A DNA stretch of 35,103 nt from Puniceicoccaceae bacterium (GTDB lineage Bacteria; Verrucomicrobiota; Verrucomicrobiia; Opitutales; Opitutaceae), in contig REEB01000120.1 of assembly GCA_007695295.1 (NCBI GenBank), positions 1-35,103 of the forward strand. The letters run 5' to 3'. Of this stretch, positions 1-8,620 are shown one piece after another. The first letter of the stretch is position 1. Each line of letters begins with the position of its first letter. The translations under genes were made by a program, and so were the position numbers. Under the pieces are notes generated by a model. It was not told the DNA's origin and searched no databases. It was given only the letters and a program-made list of their open reading frames with translations.

Positions 1-14
1 TAGGCTGCGGCGGC

Positions 15-2273
15 ATGGCGGAGGATGCATCGATCGAGAAGGTGGCGGCTGTCCGGCTGTTGACGGGCTTGGACCGGCCGCTCCACTACCGGATTCCGAA
101 AGCGTGGTCGGATTCGCTGGAGACGGGCCACCTGGTGCGCATTCCCCTGCGCAACCGCCATCCGCTGGGCGTAGTGCTGGAGGTGGATGTGGTTCCGGAA
201 GTGCCCCGGGATAAACTCCGCCTGATCACGGAGGTTCTCTACCCTCGTCCCGTTCTCACCGCGGATCTGCTGCAACTGACGGATTGGATGAGCCGCTACT
301 ACGGCTCCCGGTGGGAAACCATCCTCGAGACGATGATCCCGGCGCCGGCCCGAAAAGGCATGCGTCCAAAAACCAGCCTAACCCTTCATCTTGCCCGACC
401 CGTGTCCGATGCGGAATTGGCCGCCCTCGCCCAACGGGCTCCGAAGCAGGCCAAGCTCCTGAGCTTCCTCCGCGACCAACCCCTCCCGCCGACGAAATCC
501 GATGTTTTAAAACGGTTGGGCATCGCCTCCACGACCTGCGAAAGCCTGATCAAAAAGGGCTTGCTCGCACAAGGATGCCTCGCCGCGGAGCGGGTTGCGT
601 ATGCGGATGACCTCGGCGCAAGCGAGCAGGTGGGGGAAATCCCGCCTGAACTCACGACCGAGCAGAAGGCTGCCGTCGAGGCCCTGAGCAACCAGTTCGA
701 TACCGGCGATTTCGTCTGCACCTTGCTCCAAGGCGTAACCGGCTCGGGCAAAACGGAAGTCTACCTTCACCTTATGCAACGCGCCCTCGAAGCCGGCGGC
801 GGCATCATCTTTCTGGTGCCCGAGGTGGCGCTCACTCCGCAGACGATCGGCCGATTGAGGGCCCGGCTGGCCCGCCTGCCGGGGGTGAAAGCCGTTGTCT
901 GGCACAGTCACCTTTCAGACGGCGAGCGCCTGGACGCCTGGCTGGCCCTGGCCCGGGGGGAAGCCCGAGTGGTCGTGGGCGCCCGCTCGGCCATCTTCGC
1001 ACCTCTGAAAAACTTGCGCCTCATCATCGTGGACGAAGAGCACGAGCCCGCTTACAAACAGGAGGAAAGCCCCCGCTACCAAGGCCGGGATGTCGCGGTC
1101 TACCGGGCTCGTCTCGTCGGTGGGCTTTGTATTCTCGGATCCGCTACACCATCGCTGGAAACCGTGCGCAACGCCCTGACCGGTCGTTACCAGCGACTGC
1201 AGCTGACCCAGCGCATTGACAACCGGAGAATGCCGACGATGCAGCTCGTCGACATGCGGGGCGAGGTTCTTTCCCGCCGCGGTCCGGTAACGCTTTCCCG
1301 GATACTGGAAGACAAACTCAAGGCTCGTTACTCTGCCCGGGAGCAGGCGATCCTCTTCATCAACCGGCGCGGCTTCGCCCCCCACCTGCTCTGCCGGGAC
1401 TGCGGACACGTGGAAGGATGCACTGACTGCAGCATCACCCTGACCTACCACCGCACCGATGAAACCCTGAAGTGCCACCTCTGTGGGGCCATGCGCCCGG
1501 CCCCCAAACGGTGCCCCGCCTGCGGATCCATCAAAATCCAGATGCAAGGCCACGGCACCCAACGCGTCGAGGCCGTCGTGCAGCGGATCCTGCCCACGGC
1601 CAAAATCGTCCGCATCGATGCCGACACGATGGCCCGCCGCCACCAGTTCCGGCAAATCCTGACCGCCTTCCGCCAGGGCCGCATCGATGTGCTCATCGGC
1701 ACGCAGATGATCGCCAAAGGGCTGGACTTCCCCAACGTCACCCTGGTGGGTCTGGTCGAGGCGGATCTCTCGCTGCACCAGCCCGATTTCCGCAGTGCCG
1801 AGCGGACCTTTCAACTGCTGGTGCAAGTCGCGGGCCGGGCCGGGCGGGGCGATCGCGCGGGCGAGGTGATCGTGCAAACCTACACGCCACATGCGGGTCC
1901 GATCCAGTTCGCCCGGCGCAATGACGTTGACGGCTTTCTGCAAGCGGAGCTGGAGACCCGTGAGGCCTTCGGATATCCGCCCTTCCGCCACCTGGTGCAG
2001 CATCTCTTCCGCGGCCCCAATCCGGAAAAGCTGGCTTTCGTCGCCGAGCAATGGGTCCGGCGGATCGAAGGCAAGACCGGCCCATCGGTGGAAATCCGCG
2101 GCCCTGCGCCCTGCGCAACCGAAAAGATCAAGGGCCACTACCGCTTCCAGGTCTGGTATTTCACCAATCAGGTGAGCCGGCTGGTGACGCTGCTCAAACG
2201 CGAGCAGGAGGATTTCCTCGTGCCCGAGGACGTCATCCAGGCCATCGACGTGGATCCGGCCAGCCCGGGTTGA
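15..2273 (+). CDS. priA: Primosomal protein N' (PriA), replication-restart helicase
   Basis: Superfamily 2 DNA helicase that recognises stalled forks and reloads the replicative helicase in the cytoplasm. The 752-residue length is usual for PriA. The N-terminal 3'-end-binding domain (about 1-105) is followed by Walker A GVTGSGKT (240-247) and DEEH (340-343). Eight zinc-binding cysteines lie at 460, 463, 469, 472, 487, 490, 500 and 503, in the pattern typical of PriA. Helicase motifs V and VI appear as IGTQMIAKGLDFP and QVAGRAGRG. The ATG at 15 gives an N-terminus that fits the family, but no in-frame stop separates it from the window edge, so an earlier start cannot be excluded. The gene converges with cimA, 45 bases away. 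Confidence 0.96.
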   Translation: MAEDASIEKVAAVRLLTGLDRPLHYRIPKAWSDSLETGHLVRIPLRNRHPLGVVLEVDVVPEVPRDKLRLITEVLYPRPVLTADLLQLTDWMSRYYGSRWETILETMIPAPARKGMRPKTSLTLHLARPVSDAELAALAQRAPKQAKLLSFLRDQPLPPTKSDVLKRLGIASTTCESLIKKGLLAQGCLAAERVAYADDLGASEQVGEIPPELTTEQKAAVEALSNQFDTGDFVCTLLQGVTGSGKTEVYLHLMQRALEAGGGIIFLVPEVALTPQTIGRLRARLARLPGVKAVVWHSHLSDGERLDAWLALARGEARVVVGARSAIFAPLKNLRLIIVDEEHEPAYKQEESPRYQGRDVAVYRARLVGGLCILGSATPSLETVRNALTGRYQRLQLTQRIDNRRMPTMQLVDMRGEVLSRRGPVTLSRILEDKLKARYSAREQAILFINRRGFAPHLLCRDCGHVEGCTDCSITLTYHRTDETLKCHLCGAMRPAPKRCPACGSIKIQMQGHGTQRVEAVVQRILPTAKIVRIDADTMARRHQFRQILTAFRQGRIDVLIGTQMIAKGLDFPNVTLVGLVEADLSLHQPDFRSAERTFQLLVQVAGRAGRGDRAGEVIVQTYTPHAGPIQFARRNDVDGFLQAELETREAFGYPPFRHLVQHLFRGPNPEKLAFVAEQWVRRIEGKTGPSVEIRGPAPCATEKIKGHYRFQVWYFTNQVSRLVTLLKREQEDFLVPEDVIQAIDVDPASPG

Positions 2274-2307
2274 AGAACCACCACCGGCGGGCAGCCGCGC
2301 CCTGATC

Positions 2308-2357
2308 GAAGAGCGGGTTCAGCCCGGTTTGCGGGGCGGGCGGGCGGCCCGCTCTTC
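2308..2357. terminator. Possible bidirectional hairpin between priA and cimA
   Basis: GAAGAGCGGG (2308-2317) and its exact reverse complement CCCGCTCTTC (2348-2357) flank a 30-base GC-rich loop. The element lies between the convergent 3' ends and runs into the last codons of cimA. There is no strong T tract, so termination is an inference from position. Confidence 0.35.
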
Positions 2358-3926
2358 GCCACGGAGGAGTTTGTATTCGACGGAATCCAGAATGGCCTGC
2401 CAGCTCGCTTCGATGAGATTGGGGCTCACCCCCACTGTGCCCCAGAGGCGGGCGCCGTCGCCGGACTCGATCAAAACACGGGTTGGCGCATCAGCGCCCC
2501 GGCGGCTGTCGAGGATGCGGACCTTGTAGTCCATCAGTTTCAAGTCGGTGATTTGTGGATACACTTTTTCGAGGCCAAGCCGGAGCGCATGATCGAGGGC
2601 GCCGACCGGACCGCTGCTCTCGGCGACGGTATAGGAGGCCTCGCCGTTGATCCGGATCTTGACGGTTGCCTCGGCCATGGGAGGGGCATCCGGGCCGCGT
2701 TTCTCGACGATGACGCGGTAGCCTTCGAACTCGAAATGGGGATTATACTTGTTGAGCAAACGGGCCAGAAGCAGGTGGAGGGAGCCATCGGCAGCCTCGA
2801 ACTCATAGCCCTCGAACTCAAGCTGCTTGAGCTGGGCGATGATTTCCTTGGTCTGCGAAGAATCCCGCTCCAGCTCGATGCCGAGTTCGCGGGCCTTGAG
2901 GAAGAGGCTGCTGCGGCCGGCCATGTCGGAGACAAGCACACGCTGGCGGTTGCCAACCGCCCCGGGGTCGATGTGCTCATAGCTGTGGCGGACCTTTTTG
3001 GTGGCATCGGCGTGGGCTCCGCCCTTGTGGGTGAAGGCGGACTGACCGACAAACGGCGCCTTGGGATCCGGGCGAAGGTTGGCCAGTTCGTCGACGAAGA
3101 GGGAAAGCTCGCGCAGCCCGGCCAAGTGGGGCTGGCTCGCGCCGGTGCGGCCCATTTTGAGGTAGAGATTCGGCAGGATGGAAGTGAGGTTGGCATTGCC
3201 GATGCGTTCGCCGAAACCGTTCATGGTGCCCTGGATCATGACCGCGCCCGCCTCGACGCCGGCGAGGGAGACAGCGACCCCCAGGCCACTGTCGTTGTGG
3301 CAGTGGACACCGAGCTTCGTATCCGGAAATCGGGCACAAACGGTGGCGGTGGCGGCGGTGATTTCGCCGACCAGGCGGCCGCCGTTGGTATCGCAGAGGA
3401 CAAGAAAGTCCGCCCCCCCGCGGACAGCGGCCTCGAGGGTGGCGATGGCATAGTCCGCGTCGTCGGCATGGCCGTCGAAGAAGTGTTCGGCATCGTAGAC
3501 GACCTCGCGGTCGTGGTTCTTGAGCAGGCGGACGGAGTCCTCGATCATGGCGAGGTTTTCCTCCGGGGTGGTCCGGAGCACCTCGGTGACATGCAGCAGC
3601 CAAGATTTGCCAAAGATGGTAACGACCGGAGTTTCCGCTTCGAGGAGGAGCTTGAGCTGGCCATCTTTTTCCGCGGTAATGCCGGAACGACGGGTGGAGC
3701 CGAAAGCGGCGACCCGGGCATGCTCCAGCTTGAGTTTGCGGGCCTCGCGGAAGTAGGCCATGTCGCGCGGATTGGAGCCCGGCCAGCCGCCTTCGATGTA
3801 ATCGATCCCGAACTGATCCAGCTTTTCCGTGATGAGCAGTTTGTCGGTCACGGAAAAAGAAATGCCTTCGCCCTGGGTGCCGTCGCGCAGGGTGGTGTCG
3901 TAGATGAGAACGCGGTCGCTATTCAT
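2319..3926 (-). CDS. cimA: (R)-citramalate synthase
   Basis: Condenses acetyl-CoA with pyruvate to citramalate, the first step of the threonine-independent route to 2-oxobutyrate and isoleucine. The 535-residue product belongs to the HMGL/LeuA family: YDTTLRDGTQ near residues 9-18, the metal-binding HCHND at 208-212, and a C-terminal allosteric dimerisation domain from about residue 400. The extended CimA type is favoured over 2-isopropylmalate synthase by the early sequence RDGTQGEGISFSVTDK, which lacks the usual RDGEQ..G of LeuA; this is a family judgement. The open frame continues upstream over the antisense adenylate kinase gene, but the ATG at 3926 gives the conserved N-terminus. It is divergent from the adenylate kinase. 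Confidence 0.9.
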   Translation of the reverse strand: MNSDRVLIYDTTLRDGTQGEGISFSVTDKLLITEKLDQFGIDYIEGGWPGSNPRDMAYFREARKLKLEHARVAAFGSTRRSGITAEKDGQLKLLLEAETPVVTIFGKSWLLHVTEVLRTTPEENLAMIEDSVRLLKNHDREVVYDAEHFFDGHADDADYAIATLEAAVRGGADFLVLCDTNGGRLVGEITAATATVCARFPDTKLGVHCHNDSGLGVAVSLAGVEAGAVMIQGTMNGFGERIGNANLTSILPNLYLKMGRTGASQPHLAGLRELSLFVDELANLRPDPKAPFVGQSAFTHKGGAHADATKKVRHSYEHIDPGAVGNRQRVLVSDMAGRSSLFLKARELGIELERDSSQTKEIIAQLKQLEFEGYEFEAADGSLHLLLARLLNKYNPHFEFEGYRVIVEKRGPDAPPMAEATVKIRINGEASYTVAESSGPVGALDHALRLGLEKVYPQITDLKLMDYKVRILDSRRGADAPTRVLIESGDGARLWGTVGVSPNLIEASWQAILDSVEYKLLRGEERAARPPRKPG

Positions 3927-4086
3927 GGCAAAAGGCCTGCCTAGCACACGGCCGGGGCACGGACCAGAAAGAAAGCAGGGGAGGAAAAGCGGCCACCCGA
4001 AGAGCCAACCAATGGGTGACCAATGCCAAAATCCGGTCAGCAGCGGGTCAGCTCCTGTGCGATCCTTCTTCAACACCACTGCAATC
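3927..4086. promoter_or_regulatory. Divergent intergenic region, cimA / adenylate kinase
   Basis: These 160 bases separate the two divergent start codons and must hold both promoters if the starts are right. I see no convincing -35/-10 pair, operator palindrome or riboswitch fold. Confidence 0.4.
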
Positions 4087-4890
4087 ATGACTGAAAAGCC
4101 CATCATCGCCCCCCCTGCCGACCGCAGCGCCTGGCTGGAAGCCCGGCCGGCCTGCCTGGAGCCGCCGGGAGCGACACCGCGGCACCCATTCCGTTTGGTG
4201 CTGCTGGGGCCGCCGGGTGTCGGCAAAGGCACCCAGGCGGCCCGGATCTCGGCCTGGCTGGGGGCCTGTCCGCTTTCGACCGGCGACGTCTTCCGCCATG
4301 CCAAAGCCACTGAAACCACCTGCTGCTCGCCGGCCATGACCAAAGCCTTGGAGAAAATGAGCCGCGGCGAACTCGTGGACGACGCCATCGTGCTCGACCT
4401 GATTCGTGAGCGGACGACTTGCCTTCGCTGCGGCTTTGGTTTCTGCCTCGATGGCTTCCCGCGCACGGTGGAGCAAGCCCGTCGACTGGACGTCCTCCTT
4501 GCCGAACTCAACCGACCTCTGCATGCCGCGGTGGACTTCACCCTCCCGCGGGAAAAACTCCTTCGACGTCTGTCCGGGCGGCGGACCTGCCCGAAATGTC
4601 GTCGCGGCTACCACCTCGAAACCTCGCCGCCGCGCCGGGAGGATCATTGTGACGACTGTGGAGAAGTGCTCCAAATCCGCGAGGATGACCGGCCCGAGGC
4701 GGTCGCGGTGCGGCTCGAAGCCTATGCCGCCACCGCCGATCCATTGCTCGCCTATTATGAAGCGTCGGGACGTTTGATCCGGATCGAAGCCGAGAAATCG
4801 CCGGAGGCGGTGTTCCGCCGAACCGTGCGGACGCTGCGGGCCCGGTTTAAGGAAGCGCCTCCTGAGCCCTGGAAACAGTCCGAAACCTGA
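4087..4890 (+). CDS. Adenylate kinase family protein with zinc-type LID and N-terminal extension
   Basis: Nucleoside monophosphate kinase, most likely catalysing ATP + AMP to 2 ADP in the cytoplasm. The 267-residue product carries the P-loop GPPGVGKGTQ, the NMP-binding STGDVFR, GFCLDGFPRT, and a LID with CPKC...CDDC, the four-cysteine zinc site seen in many Gram-positive adenylate kinases. REDDRPEAVAVRLEAY closes the LID. It is longer than a typical long-form enzyme (about 215-220) because of roughly 35 extra N-terminal residues before the first strand and a Cys-containing stretch (ETTCCSPAM) in the NMP domain. The ATG at 4087 was chosen because upstream in-frame sequence is not family-like. 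It could be a paralogue beside a canonical adk elsewhere, so no symbol is given. Confidence 0.85.
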   Translation: MTEKPIIAPPADRSAWLEARPACLEPPGATPRHPFRLVLLGPPGVGKGTQAARISAWLGACPLSTGDVFRHAKATETTCCSPAMTKALEKMSRGELVDDAIVLDLIRERTTCLRCGFGFCLDGFPRTVEQARRLDVLLAELNRPLHAAVDFTLPREKLLRRLSGRRTCPKCRRGYHLETSPPRREDHCDDCGEVLQIREDDRPEAVAVRLEAYAATADPLLAYYEASGRLIRIEAEKSPEAVFRRTVRTLRARFKEAPPEPWKQSET

Positions 4891-4902
4891 CCGAGACCGC
4901 GG

Positions 4903-4918
4903 GAGCGCACCTGCGCTC
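4903..4918. terminator. Perfect hairpin between convergent genes
   Basis: GAGCGC-ACCT-GCGCTC is a perfect 6-bp stem (7 if the A-T pair is counted) midway between the adenylate kinase stop and the aldo/keto reductase stop on the other strand. A bidirectional terminator is likely by position, although no T tract follows on either strand. Confidence 0.4.
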
Positions 4919-4939
4919 ACGAATCCGGGCGAGCGGCCC

Positions 4940-5848
4940 TCAGCCTCCGGCGAGCAGATTGGCCGCGGCGGCGTTGGAGCGCACCTGCTCGACCGATTTG
5001 CAGCCGGGAATGACGGATGTGACCGCGGGGTTTCGCAGGCACCAAGCGAGCGCCCATTGCGCCATGTCGACGCCTTCTGGCACTTCCTCGCAGGCAATGC
5101 GTTCGACTTCCCGCAGGGTTTCATCGCGCCGGTTTTTCATCCAAACCTCGCGGACGTCATTGGCGGGAAAAGAGGCTCCGGGACGGTATTTGCCGGAGAG
5201 AAACCCGCTGGCCAGCGGCACCCGCGCGAGCACGCCCAGCCGCAGCTGGCGGCAGGCCGGCAAGACCTCCTCCTCCGGCTTGCGGTCGAGCCGGTTGTAA
5301 ACGACCTGGATGACCTCCGCACCGACTTCGGGAGCGGCGCGGGTCTGGGTGATATTGCCGTTCCAGCCGATGGAGATGCCGAGGTGGCGCACCTTGCCCT
5401 TGGCTTTTTCCTGCGCCAGCGTTTCCCACAACCCCTCGGTACGAAACTGTTCGTCGCCGAGGGAGTGAAACTGGAGCAGATCGACATAGTCGGTGCGGAG
5501 GGCGCGGAGTGAATCCTCAAGCTGCTCCACCACCTGCGTCGGGGTGATCCGCTCCTCGCGCTTGAAGGGCTCGAAAAACTTGTGACCGAACTTCGTCGCC
5601 ACGATCCATTTCTCGCGGTCGCGGGCGATGGCCCCGCCGATGAGGCGCTCGGAGGTGTGGTCGCCATAGCATTCCGCTGTATCGATTAAATTAATACCAC
5701 AGGCACGGGCCTCGTCGAACATCGCATCGACCGTGGGCTGGTCAAACTCCATGCCCCACTCGCCGCCAAACTGCCAGGTGCCAAACCCGACCACGGATAC
5801 TTCCAAACCGGTGCTGCCAAGAGTTCTGTAGTGCATACGACCGATCAC
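4940..5848 (-). CDS. Aldo/keto reductase
   Basis: NAD(P)H-dependent oxidoreductase of the AKR superfamily (TIM barrel, cytoplasmic), 302 residues from the GTG start. The catalytic tetrad is visible: Asp56 and Tyr61 in DTAECYGDHTSE, Lys86 in VATKFGHK and His128 in LLQFHSLGD. The GTG at 5848 overlaps the TGA of the upstream dehydrogenase as GTGA, which argues for translational coupling. An ATG at 5836 (N-terminus MHYRTLGSTG) gives the more usual AKR start and is an equally good candidate; neither has a Shine-Dalgarno. Its partner is a Gfo/Idh/MocA dehydrogenase, so a sugar or keto-sugar substrate is plausible but not shown. Confidence 0.9.
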   Translation of the reverse strand: MIGRMHYRTLGSTGLEVSVVGFGTWQFGGEWGMEFDQPTVDAMFDEARACGINLIDTAECYGDHTSERLIGGAIARDREKWIVATKFGHKFFEPFKREERITPTQVVEQLEDSLRALRTDYVDLLQFHSLGDEQFRTEGLWETLAQEKAKGKVRHLGISIGWNGNITQTRAAPEVGAEVIQVVYNRLDRKPEEEVLPACRQLRLGVLARVPLASGFLSGKYRPGASFPANDVREVWMKNRRDETLREVERIACEEVPEGVDMAQWALAWCLRNPAVTSVIPGCKSVEQVRSNAAAANLLAGG

Positions 5849-6846
5849 ACTTCGCCGGCCAGGCGGCCAGGTCCAGCCTCATCGGCCGCGGCCGCGAGAA
5901 GCCGGTCGATGACCTCCAGATTGCCGATGGCCTCCTCGGCGGGAAAACGCGGCGGGCGGCCCTCCAGGAGAGCGGCGGCGAAATCCTCCACCATGAGGCG
6001 GTAGTGATTGGTTCCGGGGAGGCGGATTTCCTCGCAGCGGTGGTTGCGGTGCAGCTCGATGACGGCCTCGCCGGTGCCCGGCACGGTGCCCTGGGGGATG
6101 TGCAGGCGGCCTTCGGGGCCGGAGATCTCGTAGTGGCAGGCAAAGGCGGTCTCGAGGCCGCAGCTGATACAGCCCAAGGCTCCGGAAGGAAAGGCGAGCG
6201 TGCCAACCAGGCTGGTGTCGACCCCCTCGGCATTGAAGCGCGCCCGGGCGGTCACTTCGACGGGCTCCTCGCCCAGCAAGTGGCGCATCACGCCGACACA
6301 GTAGGCCCCCACATCACGGAGGCCGCTGCCGGCAGTCTCGCGGCGCAGGCGAATATTGGCCGGATCCTCGACCCGCACGTGAAAGGTGGCCTGGAGGAGG
6401 TTGGGCCGGCCGACCACACCTTCAGCGAGCAAAGAGCGGACCTTCTCGGTCAGAGGATGAAACCGGTACATGAACCCCTCGGCAAGCGGCAGCCCGGCGT
6501 TGGCGAAAGCATCAATCATGCGGCGGGCCTCGGAGGAATTGGCGGCGAGGGGTTTTTCGCAGAGGAGGGGTTTGCCCGCTGCGGCACAACGCAGGGCCCA
6601 CTCGCAGTGCAGGCTCACCGGCAGCGGAAGGTAAACCGCATCGACCTCAGGATCGGCCAGCAGCTCCGCATAGCTGGCGCAAACACGCGGGATGTCGAAG
6701 TCAGCCGCGACCTCGCGGGCCCGCTCCGCCTTGCGGCTGGCAATCGCGGCAACGGTGCCATTGGACGATTCCCGAATCGCCGGGATGACGTGCGCACGCG
6801 CGATCTTCGCCGTCGAAAGGATGCCCCAGCGGATGCCATCAGCCAT
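5845..6846 (-). CDS. Gfo/Idh/MocA family oxidoreductase
   Basis: NAD(P)-dependent dehydrogenase of 333 residues with an N-terminal Rossmann fold (WGILSTAKIARAHVIPAI, residues 7-23) and the family's catalytic CEKPLA (Lys98). A C-terminal alpha/beta domain contains RDVGAYCVGVMRHLLGEEP. This resembles the branch that includes dihydrodiol dehydrogenases and glucose-fructose oxidoreductase-like enzymes, which oxidise cyclic polyols or sugars. It overlaps the aldo/keto reductase by 4 bases and follows the AbgT transporter gene by 57 bases, so all three may be co-transcribed. The substrate cannot be read from sequence. Confidence 0.92.
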   Translation of the reverse strand: MADGIRWGILSTAKIARAHVIPAIRESSNGTVAAIASRKAERAREVAADFDIPRVCASYAELLADPEVDAVYLPLPVSLHCEWALRCAAAGKPLLCEKPLAANSSEARRMIDAFANAGLPLAEGFMYRFHPLTEKVRSLLAEGVVGRPNLLQATFHVRVEDPANIRLRRETAGSGLRDVGAYCVGVMRHLLGEEPVEVTARARFNAEGVDTSLVGTLAFPSGALGCISCGLETAFACHYEISGPEGRLHIPQGTVPGTGEAVIELHRNHRCEEIRLPGTNHYRLMVEDFAAALLEGRPPRFPAEEAIGNLEVIDRLLAAAADEAGPGRLAGEV

Positions 6847-6903
6847 GATGGCCAGCGAAACCGAGACCGCACTGAGGGCAAGGCCAAAGCCCGTCGCGGA
6901 GCC

Positions 6904-8487
6904 TCAGGAACCGTAGGTCAGCGGCGCGCCCGGCCCCAGGGGCAGCCCGAGCAGATACCATCCGAAAAGCAGCACGCTCCAGCAGAAGAAGAACACGATT
7001 GAGTACGGCAGCATGGCGGCGATGACCGTGCCGAGCCGGATGCCGGGGACGTATTTCGACGCAAAGGCGAGGATGATCGGGAAGTAGGTGGAGAGCGGTG
7101 TGATCATGTTCGTCACCGAGTCGCCGACCCGGAAAAGCGCCTGGCTCAGCTCGGGGCTGTAGCCGAGGTTCATCATCATCGGCACGAGGACGGTGCCGAG
7201 GATGGCCCACTTGGCGGAGGCCGAGCCGATGAAAAGGTTGATCGTGCCGGAGATCAAAATGATGCCGATGAGCAGGGGGATGCCGGTCAACTGCAGTCCG
7301 CGGAGGAGATCGGCCCCGGAGATGGCGAGGACAAAGCCGAGGTTGGACCAGTTGAAGTATTCGATGAACTGCGCCGCCATGAAGGCGAGGGCGATGTAGG
7401 TGCCCATGGTCGCGAGGGTGTCACCGGTCATGCGGGCCACGTCGTGGTCGCTTCGTATCGATCCTGTCATGACACCGAAGACCAGCCCGGGCACGAAGAG
7501 CAGCACGGCGAAGATTGGAACAAGGGCGTCGAAGAAAGGCCAAGGCTCGCCGTCCTCATCGCGCAGCAGGGCGCCTTCGGGCAGGACCAGCAGCAGGGCG
7601 CCCGCCAGCAGGACCAGAAAGCAGGCGGCGGCGGCGAGGAGGGCCCGCCGCTCGGCGGTCTCGGGTCCGCCGGATTTCCCCGAGGCGAGGGCCTCCTCCG
7701 CGAAGCCTTCCGGCCGCTGCCAAGTGCCAAGCCGCGGCTCGACGAGTTTTTCCGAAACCAGCCAGCCCAGGCCGGTGAGCATGACCGTCGAGGCCACCAT
7801 GAAGTAGTAGTTGGCCAGGGCGTTGACCCGGTAGGTCGGGTCGTAGAGTTGGGCGGCGGACTCGGTCAATCCGGAGAGGAGCGGGTCGAGCACGGTGATG
7901 AAAAGGTTGGCGCTGAAACCGCCCGAGACGCCGGCCAGCACGGCAAACATGCCGGCGAGCGGGTGCCGGCCAAGCCCGAGAAAAACCAGCGCCCCCAGAG
8001 GGGGAAGGATGATGAAGCCCGAGTCCGCCGCGAGCGAACTCATGATGCCGGCGAAGACCAGCGCCGGCGTGATCCAGCGCCGCCCCACCCCGGCCACCAG
8101 CAACCGCAGCCCCGCCGCAAACAGCCCCGAGCGCTCTGCAACTCCAATCCCGATCATGGCCACCAGCACCGTGCCCAGGGGCGCGAAACCGGTGAAGTTG
8201 CTCACCGCCTCGGTCAGCATGCGTTTGAGTTGCTCGGCTTGGAAGAGATTGACGACCTCGACCTTCGCTCCGCTAACCGGGTGGGTCACGCCGGTCCCCG
8301 CGAGGGAAAGAATCCAGCTCATCACCGGCACCAGCAGGGCCATGAGAAAAAAGAGCGTGAAGGGATGCGGCAGCCGGTTGCCCACCCGCTCCACGAAGCC
8401 GAGAAAACGAAAGAAAAGCCGCATCATCAAACCATGCCCCCGCTGCCGGGGCGTGGAGCCGTTGGATTCTGCCTCGTCTTCAGTCAT
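6904..8487 (-). CDS. AbgT family transporter
   Basis: Inner-membrane secondary transporter of 527 residues with about a dozen hydrophobic segments. The family signature is clear from the N-terminus on (FVERVGNRLPHPFTLFFLM, then LGTVLVAMIGIGVAERSGL) and near the C-terminus (GDSVTNMITPLSTYFPIIL). Characterised members import p-aminobenzoyl-glutamate, a folate breakdown product (AbgT), or export sulfonamides (MtrF, YdaH). Import of a dipeptide-like compound or antimetabolite efflux are both possible. The ATG at 8487 adds a hydrophilic lead before the first helix; an internal Met pair in GLMMRLFF is an alternative start. It is the first gene of the minus-strand set with the dehydrogenase and aldo/keto reductase. 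Confidence 0.93.
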   Translation of the reverse strand: MTEDEAESNGSTPRQRGHGLMMRLFFRFLGFVERVGNRLPHPFTLFFLMALLVPVMSWILSLAGTGVTHPVSGAKVEVVNLFQAEQLKRMLTEAVSNFTGFAPLGTVLVAMIGIGVAERSGLFAAGLRLLVAGVGRRWITPALVFAGIMSSLAADSGFIILPPLGALVFLGLGRHPLAGMFAVLAGVSGGFSANLFITVLDPLLSGLTESAAQLYDPTYRVNALANYYFMVASTVMLTGLGWLVSEKLVEPRLGTWQRPEGFAEEALASGKSGGPETAERRALLAAAACFLVLLAGALLLVLPEGALLRDEDGEPWPFFDALVPIFAVLLFVPGLVFGVMTGSIRSDHDVARMTGDTLATMGTYIALAFMAAQFIEYFNWSNLGFVLAISGADLLRGLQLTGIPLLIGIILISGTINLFIGSASAKWAILGTVLVPMMMNLGYSPELSQALFRVGDSVTNMITPLSTYFPIILAFASKYVPGIRLGTVIAAMLPYSIVFFFCWSVLLFGWYLLGLPLGPGAPLTYGS

Positions 8488-8620
8488 GGTAGTGTCGTGG
8501 GGATTCGGTTACAGGGATTCCACCCCCATGTCACCCGAAAAGCCCGGGGCGGCGCAACCGACCCGCGCGGATGCGGCCCCGCTTTACAGAAGCGGAGTCG
8601 CCATCCAAGCTGGCAACCCG

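Noticed and set aside
915-2138. Long open frame antisense to priA
   Set aside because: It mirrors the GC-rich priA codons, has no recognisable domain, and priA is unambiguous.
3904-4086. Upstream in-frame extension of the adenylate kinase gene to 3904
   Set aside because: It would overlap the cimA start and encodes residues with no family resemblance; the ATG at 4087 leaves a proper divergent gap.
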